A stretch of DNA of 10,158 nucleotides from Leptospiraceae bacterium (lineage in GTDB: Bacteria > Spirochaetota > Leptospiria > Leptospirales > Leptospiraceae). The DNA lies in contig JAIXRB010000169.1 of NCBI GenBank assembly GCA_027485405.1, forward strand, positions 1-10,158, given 5' to 3'. The notes under the pieces were generated by a model. That model saw only the letters and a list, made by a program, of their open reading frames with translations, ran no database searches and was not told where the DNA came from. Below are positions 6,453-10,158 of this stretch, piece after piece (the stretch's first letter is position 1; each line of letters begins with the position of its first letter). Both the position numbers and the translations under genes were made by a program.

Positions 6453-7805
6453 TTATTCTAGTTGGAAAGAATTGTCGCGACAAAGCTTGGCATACCAATG
6501 GGCACTTTGCTTAGGGAGTCGGGGTCTTTTTGGATCTGAATGGTCTACATAGACAATCCCGAATCGTTTTTCATAGCCTTCGTGCCATTCAAAATTGTCG
6601 AGAAAGGACCAGACGAAGTAGCCTTTTACATCACTGCCTGCGACCATTGCTCGGTTCAATTCGAGGAGGTATCTTTGCAAATAATGGATGCGCCTAGGGT
6701 CAGATACTTGGTTGTTTTCCAATTCGTCGGGCAAACTAATCCCATTTTCTGTAATGTAAACTGTTGGGTTGTCATAGTCCTCGCGAATCCATCGCAATAG
6801 TTCTGAAAATCCAGTTGGATAGACCTCCCAGCCCATAGAAGTGAATTCGACCGCAGGATACTTGGGCGTAACTGGAAAAAAGGAATAAATAGGGAAGGGC
6901 AGATAACGCACTATCATGCGAGAGTAGTGGTTTACTCCCAGAAAATCTGTTTTTTGAGTGATGAGTTTCCAATCTTCTGGGAACATATTCTTTTTGTTTT
7001 GTGATAAAACTAGACTTTCGATTTCCTTTGGGTAGTGTCCTTTGAAAATAGGGTCCATCCAAAGTTGGTTCATAATCGCATGTGCCCGTTTGGTTGCCTT
7101 AGACTCTTTAGACCTGGAGTCCGAATAGACTGGGGTGAGAGCATTTGTAATTCCAGCCACCGAACCTGGGACATTGGTTCGAATCACTGACATGCTTCGT
7201 CCATGGGCGAGCAGGAGATTGTGCGCCACTCGAAAACTAGAGAATGGACGGATATTACCCGGTGCGTGTGCTCCTAAAACATAGCCCGCCACCATGATGA
7301 TCCAGGGTTCGTTGAGAGTGATCCAATGTTTGACCCGGTCACCTAGTTTTCGTGTAACGATATCGGAGTAGTATTCAAAGGCAAATGTAGTCTCTCGGTT
7401 TAGCCAGCCCCCTTTGTTTTCTAAGGCTTGGGGAAGGTCCCAGTGGTACAACGTGACAAAAGGAAGAATGTTCTTAGCCAGTAGCTCATCCACCAAACGA
7501 TCATAGAATGCGAGCCCAGCATCATTTACCTTGCCAGTGCCCTCGGGCAAAACCCTGGACCATGCGATGGAAAAGCGATAGGAGGCGATGGATAGGCTTT
7601 GCATAAGAGCCACATCTTCTTTCCAGTGTGCGAAGTGGTCACAGGCGACGTTTCCATTTTCGTTTCTTTTGATTTTGCCGGATTTTTGGGTAAAAGTGTC
7701 CCAGGTGGATGCTCCCTTTCCTTCCGCATTGTAACCACCTTCGATTTGATAAGCGGAGGTGGCTGTGCCCCAAAGGAAGTCTTTCGGAAATTGAACTTGG
7801 ATCAT
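6453..7805 (-). CDS. Family 1 glycoside hydrolase (beta-glucosidase type)
   Basis: A 450-residue TIM-barrel retaining beta-glycosidase, full length for GH1. The N-terminal signature FLWGTATSAYQIEG is at 10-23. The acid/base Glu166 is in TLNEP (163-167) and the nucleophile Glu353 in YITENG (350-355). Substrate-site residues Gln20, His121, Glu406 and Trp407 (WSFLDNFEW, 399-407) are present. The EW pair at 406-407 and the absence of a phosphate-binding S-x-K-x-Y pattern favour non-phosphorylated beta-glucosides or beta-galactosides. There is no signal peptide, so it is cytoplasmic. The start is supported by GGAAGGAA about 10 bases before ATG. Its upstream region is shared with the divergent recombinase gene. 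The exact substrate is unknown. Confidence 0.95.
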   Translation of the reverse strand: MIQVQFPKDFLWGTATSAYQIEGGYNAEGKGASTWDTFTQKSGKIKRNENGNVACDHFAHWKEDVALMQSLSIASYRFSIAWSRVLPEGTGKVNDAGLAFYDRLVDELLAKNILPFVTLYHWDLPQALENKGGWLNRETTFAFEYYSDIVTRKLGDRVKHWITLNEPWIIMVAGYVLGAHAPGNIRPFSSFRVAHNLLLAHGRSMSVIRTNVPGSVAGITNALTPVYSDSRSKESKATKRAHAIMNQLWMDPIFKGHYPKEIESLVLSQNKKNMFPEDWKLITQKTDFLGVNHYSRMIVRYLPFPIYSFFPVTPKYPAVEFTSMGWEVYPTGFSELLRWIREDYDNPTVYITENGISLPDELENNQVSDPRRIHYLQRYLLELNRAMVAGSDVKGYFVWSFLDNFEWHEGYEKRFGIVYVDHSDPKRPRLPKQSAHWYAKLCRDNSFQLE

Positions 7806-7932
7806 AAAATTGCTTGGTTCCTTCCAGGTAGAGGTATGGGAACTAGCTGTCGTTTCTTTTTTTTGGTTTGTCAGACGATCGCTCTTTTCGAAAATCAGGT
7901 GGGACTGACGGGGCGAAGCTATACCTAAATCA

Positions 7933-7956
7933 TTTTTTTAATTGTTTTTTTAATCA
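7933..7956. repeat. Two tandem copies of a T7-AAT 12-mer in the GH1/recombinase divergent gap
   Basis: TTTTTTTAATTG (7933-7944) is followed directly by TTTTTTTAATCA (7945-7956), ten of twelve identical. It lies in the 171-bp gap between the divergent GH1 and recombinase genes, 20 bases before the recombinase ATG. Such a tract may bend DNA or vary in length by slippage. No clear promoter boxes were found in this gap. Confidence 0.5.
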
Positions 7957-7976
7957 GCCCCATATCCACTATACCC

Positions 7977-9038
7977 ATGACTAGTATTTTCTTGAAGCTC
8001 GAGATACGAGACGGTAAAAAAGTGATTGAGGCCACTTTCGCTTTTGATTCTGAAATCATTCGATTTTTGAAAGGGGAGGGTTGGCGATGGGAACCTGCCA
8101 AAAAAGTTTGGTGGATCCCATACCAAACCGAAAAGCAAAAGGCGCTTGAACATTCCTTTGCGGAGAGAACTCAGCTTTCCCTTGAGCTAACCATCGTAGA
8201 TTTGAAACGAGATCTAATTCTTCGGAATTATAGTCGAAAGACGATAAAAACCTATCTTGGTCAAATCAAACTTTTCTTTGCCTGGGTCTCAACAAATCGA
8301 AATTCAAATGACCCGTTTTTATACCGAACAGTTTCGGATCCCGATGTCATTCAGTATTTGGATTATTCGTTAACGATCAAAAAGTTATCCTTTGCCTCTA
8401 TTCGTAGCATTCTTCAGGCTTTGCGCTTTTTTTGGCGAGAGGTCCTTAAGAGTCCTTTTCCCAAAAAAGTCAAATATCCTAGAAAAGAAGAGCACCTGCC
8501 CGATATTTTGAGCAAGGGTGAAATAATGCGTATGGTGGCAGTCTTGCCGAATCCTAAGCATAAGTTGATCCTTTTACTTGCTTATTCTACTGGGATGCGC
8601 CTCAGTGAAATTGTTAGCCTCAAAATGAAAGACATAGATCCAGAACGGGAAGTCATCCATGTTAGGATGGGTAAGGGGAAAAAAGATAGAATTGTTCCCC
8701 TTTCTAAAACGTTTCTAAAAATTTGGAAAGAGCATTCAGATTTCATTCTGAGAGCAAACAATCCTTACATTTTTCCGGGCCAGTATCCCAACACCCATTT
8801 GTCCAGCCGAACGGCTCAGAAAATCTTTGAAAATGCAAAAAAAACATCTCAATTGCAAAAAGAAGTTAGTTTTCATTCCTTGCGGCATGCGTTTGCTACA
8901 CATTTGCTCGAAGCAGGGACTGGAATCCGTCATATCCAAATGCTACTCGGTCATGCCAATCTGCGAACAACCGAGCGATACGCGAGGCTTTCCCGTATAG
9001 AAATCCTAAAGGTACCCAGCCCCTTGGATCTGGACTAA
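7977..9038 (+). CDS. Tyrosine recombinase/integrase with extra N-terminal module
   Basis: A 353-residue site-specific recombinase, apparently intact. The catalytic domain (about 172-342) has Arg208 in TGMRLSE, a Lys in GKGKKDR (about 233-238), His300 and Arg303 in HSLRHAFATHLLEAG, His326 in LLGHANL and nucleophile Tyr335 in TTERYARLS. A SAM-like core-binding domain covers about 70-160. Residues 1-55 form an added module with RWEPAKKVWWIPY (37-49). The C-terminus KVPSPLDLD resembles the RSPLD ending of integron integrases. However, from the end of patch III (DRIVPLS) to YIFP there are about 30 residues fewer than in IntI proteins, so the IntI-specific insertion is missing. The ATG is the only reasonable start after an in-frame stop at 7926, but it lacks a Shine-Dalgarno sequence. 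It is divergent from GH1 and upstream of the cassette-like gene. Confidence 0.93.
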   Translation: MTSIFLKLEIRDGKKVIEATFAFDSEIIRFLKGEGWRWEPAKKVWWIPYQTEKQKALEHSFAERTQLSLELTIVDLKRDLILRNYSRKTIKTYLGQIKLFFAWVSTNRNSNDPFLYRTVSDPDVIQYLDYSLTIKKLSFASIRSILQALRFFWREVLKSPFPKKVKYPRKEEHLPDILSKGEIMRMVAVLPNPKHKLILLLAYSTGMRLSEIVSLKMKDIDPEREVIHVRMGKGKKDRIVPLSKTFLKIWKEHSDFILRANNPYIFPGQYPNTHLSSRTAQKIFENAKKTSQLQKEVSFHSLRHAFATHLLEAGTGIRHIQMLLGHANLRTTERYARLSRIEILKVPSPLDLD

Positions 9039-9061
9039 GGGAATACCTACGCTAAACCGGC

Positions 9062-9087
9062 TACTTTCTGTTGCAAAAGCGAAAGTA
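9062..9087. other. Perfect 7-bp inverted repeat just after the recombinase gene
   Basis: TACTTTC (9062-9068) and GAAAGTA (9081-9087) are exact reverse complements around a 12-base loop, starting 24 bases after the recombinase stop. No T-run follows, so a terminator is doubtful. If the array is integron-like, the 9039-9184 stretch is where an attI-type primary site would lie, and this dyad could be a recombinase binding feature. Apart from the core site at 9178, the rest of 9039-9241 shows nothing coding. Confidence 0.35.
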
Positions 9088-9177
9088 ATTGACGGCAATC
9101 CATCGCCGGAAGGATTATAACCCGCAATACAGGAAAACGCAGTTTTTGGGTCTTTTTAGGAAATACATAGAGATAGA

Positions 9178-9187
9178 GTTATACGCC
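9178..9187 (+). other. Left core-like recombination site GTTATACGCC
   Basis: GTTATAC fits the integron core GTTRRRY at six of seven positions. The full decamer is the exact reverse complement of GGCGTATAAC at 9990-9999. The two bracket the single A+T-rich gene between them. In integrons the exchange occurs between the G and TT of this core, so the cassette would begin at 9179. The match is seen directly; the function is inferred. Confidence 0.55.
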
Positions 9188-9241
9188 ATTACATAACTGT
9201 ATTCACGAAAACATAAAATTAATTTCTATAAAGGAATAAAA

Positions 9242-9988
9242 ATGAAGAATGACTTAGTAAACAGTAAGTTTAAAGAATATATTGCTTCCTTAAAAGGATG
9301 TGACGGCGGAAATATACAAAGTAAGATTTGGTTTTGCGGAATTGAATGGGGAGATACTATAGATTTAAGTTTTGATCCTGGCTATTCATTTATAAAAATT
9401 GAAGGTTTTGATTACATTCCGTACTTTGATACTGAAGTTTATATAAAATATCCATTAATGCTAAATTCAAAGGTAAACCTTAAAATTTCTAAGATAATGA
9501 GTTTTCTAAGATCCAAGGTATTGGATCTTAATATTGCAAAAAAGTATTTACGGGATGATTTTTGTCGATTAGAAGGCGACATGTTTAAACTAAATCTTTT
9601 TCCTTTACCTTTCCCTTACGACAGTGACACTCTTTGGAATATCGATATTTTTGAGAAAACTGGGATTCCCACTAAAGAAATCTATCGGGTAGAATGTATC
9701 CAAAATAGATTTCCGATTTTTCAAAATGCAGTTACTAAATTTAAGCCTGCATTGGTAATATGCTTCGGATCTAGTTATAGGAATTATTATATTCAAGCGT
9801 TTTCTGAATTAGATAATATTTTTAAAAATAATAAAAACATTAAACTTGGTTCTGGCAAGAACATAGAAATCATTGAAGGTCAAACAACTCTAGTAATTGC
9901 TCCGTTTTTTGGTGGTCCTAAAGGATTAAACTCTGATCAGGACATAGTAGAAATATCAAAAATCGTGTCTAATTATCTAAAAATGTAA
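9242..9988 (+). CDS. Cassette protein resembling uracil-DNA-glycosylase-superfamily relatives
   Basis: A 248-residue soluble protein with no signal peptide or membrane segment. Motifs in order are IWFCGIEWGD (29-38), NLFPLPFPY (118-126), GIPTKEIYR (141-149) with Cys and RFP following (152-157), KPALVICFGSSYR (168-180) and LVIAPFFGGPKGLNSD (217-232). A Gly-containing early loop, a central hydrophobic strand before FG, and a late P-F-x-G-G-x-x-G-L-N-S segment recall the fold order of the uracil-DNA glycosylase superfamily. The usual catalytic Asp/Asn and HPSP residues are not evident, so activity is doubtful. The gene is visibly richer in A+T than its neighbours, pointing to horizontal acquisition. 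AAGGA at 9231-9235 supports the ATG. The gene is convincing; the superfamily suggestion is tentative. Confidence 0.8.
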   Translation: MKNDLVNSKFKEYIASLKGCDGGNIQSKIWFCGIEWGDTIDLSFDPGYSFIKIEGFDYIPYFDTEVYIKYPLMLNSKVNLKISKIMSFLRSKVLDLNIAKKYLRDDFCRLEGDMFKLNLFPLPFPYDSDTLWNIDIFEKTGIPTKEIYRVECIQNRFPIFQNAVTKFKPALVICFGSSYRNYYIQAFSELDNIFKNNKNIKLGSGKNIEIIEGQTTLVIAPFFGGPKGLNSDQDIVEISKIVSNYLKM

Positions 9989-9989
9989 C

Positions 9990-10158
9990 GGCGTATAACT
10001 GCGGCTGACACGCTCCGCTCTCCCCCACCTCTAGAGAGGTGAGGGATCGCTCGGCCTAAAGGCACATTGTCCTCCGTCACGCTTCTTGCTCCGCAAGAAG
10101 GCGCGCCGACGCTAACGTCTCTGCGAGACTCAGCTACGGACAACGTCGTGTAGCCTAG
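9990..10158 (+). repeat. attC-like folded recombination site (partial at right edge)
   Basis: It begins with inverse core GGCGTATAAC (9990-9999) and a TGC spacer. The arm GGCTGACACG (10003-10012) then pairs with CGTGTAGCC (10147-10155) in nine base pairs, with G10007 bulged out. This R''-spacer-L'' with one extrahelical base and the matching L' is the attC design. The roughly 134-base interior is G+C-rich and holds further hairpins: CACCTC/GAGGTG (10026-10031/10036-10041), CTTCTTGC/GCAAGAAG (10082-10089/10093-10100), GTCTC/GAGAC (10117-10121/10125-10129), GCC/GGC (10054-10063), and TTGTCC with GGACAA (10067-10072/10138-10143). The final core would be just outside the window. The total length, about 180, is longer than usual for attC. 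Confidence 0.6.

Larger units (their letters stand above)
9179..10158 (+). mobile_element. Integron-like gene cassette, right end cut by the window
   Basis: One promoterless-looking gene (9242-9988) is bounded on the left by a core-like site and on the right by a folding attC-like element that begins one base after the stop codon. This compact layout, a gene of foreign base composition fitted tightly against a palindromic recombination site, is the hallmark of an integron cassette. No transposase, direct target duplication or longer terminal repeat is seen. The right boundary should be the next GTTATAC beyond base 10158. Confidence 0.55.

Noticed and set aside
7599..7928. Plus-strand open frame of 109 codons antisense to the GH1 gene start
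   Set aside because: It is a shadow of the strongly conserved GH1 N-terminus, and its composition is not protein-like.
7977..9038. Calling the recombinase intI
   Set aside because: The IntI-specific insertion after patch III is missing and there is an extra N-terminal module, so a general tyrosine recombinase name is safer.
9178..9999. Reading GTTATACGCC/GGCGTATAAC as terminal inverted repeats of an insertion sequence
   Set aside because: No transposase lies between the repeats, there is no target duplication, and the right copy continues into an attC-like fold. A cassette explains it better.
10023..10045. Hairpin after the cassette gene as a rho-independent terminator
   Set aside because: No T-run follows, and the hairpin is nested inside larger pairings of the attC-like element.
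1..10158. CRISPR array
   Set aside because: No regularly spaced direct repeats of CRISPR length were seen anywhere in the window.

Overview
The window looks like chromosomal DNA of a Leptospira-type spirochaete, probably a saprophytic (L. biflexa-like) lineage. This is inferred from the kinds of protein present: a short spirochaete-style SMC, a DUF115/Maf-like protein, a small secreted eight-cysteine protein, and a glutamine synthetase with the H. pylori-like Phe at the adenylylation position. Moderate G+C is consistent with this. No 16S rRNA or other species marker is present.

Left part (1-3590). A minus-strand DUF115-like gene runs off the left edge (1-407). It is divergent from smc (457-3276, +). 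Their shared control region holds a perfect 13-bp inverted repeat (397-409 / 429-441), and its core occurs a third time inside the DUF115-like gene. smc ends 13 bp from a convergent gene for a secreted Cys-rich protein (3290-3586, -).

Middle (3590-7805), all minus strand. There is a tRNA with a CAT anticodon (3647-3723). Next is glnA (3869-5329), with a hairpin terminator candidate after it and a good sigma-54 -24/-12 element before it (5389-5404). A family 2 glycosyltransferase (5505-6413, GTG start) and a family 1 beta-glycosidase (6453-7805) follow and are probably one transcription unit (GH1 then GT2, 39-bp gap). The glnA promoter suggests control by nitrogen supply. The missing modifiable Tyr suggests the enzyme is not switched off by GlnE-type adenylylation.

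Right part (7977-10158), all plus strand, is the accessory region. A complete tyrosine recombinase with an unusual N-terminal module (7977-9038) is followed by about 140 bp without a gene and then a core-like site GTTATACGCC at 9178. Next comes a visibly A+T-rich gene for a protein resembling uracil-DNA-glycosylase-superfamily relatives (9242-9988). Straight after its stop codon is the exact inverse core GGCGTATAAC (9990), opening a G+C-rich, strongly folding element that runs to the window end. The arms of that element pair as GGCT(G)ACACG with CGTGTAGCC, nine base pairs with one bulged base, as in integron attC sites. Together this reads as the first cassette of an integron-like array. The recombinase, however, lacks the insertion that defines integron integrases and is co-oriented with the cassette. 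This is the most interesting part of the window. The right core site is predicted to lie just beyond base 10158.
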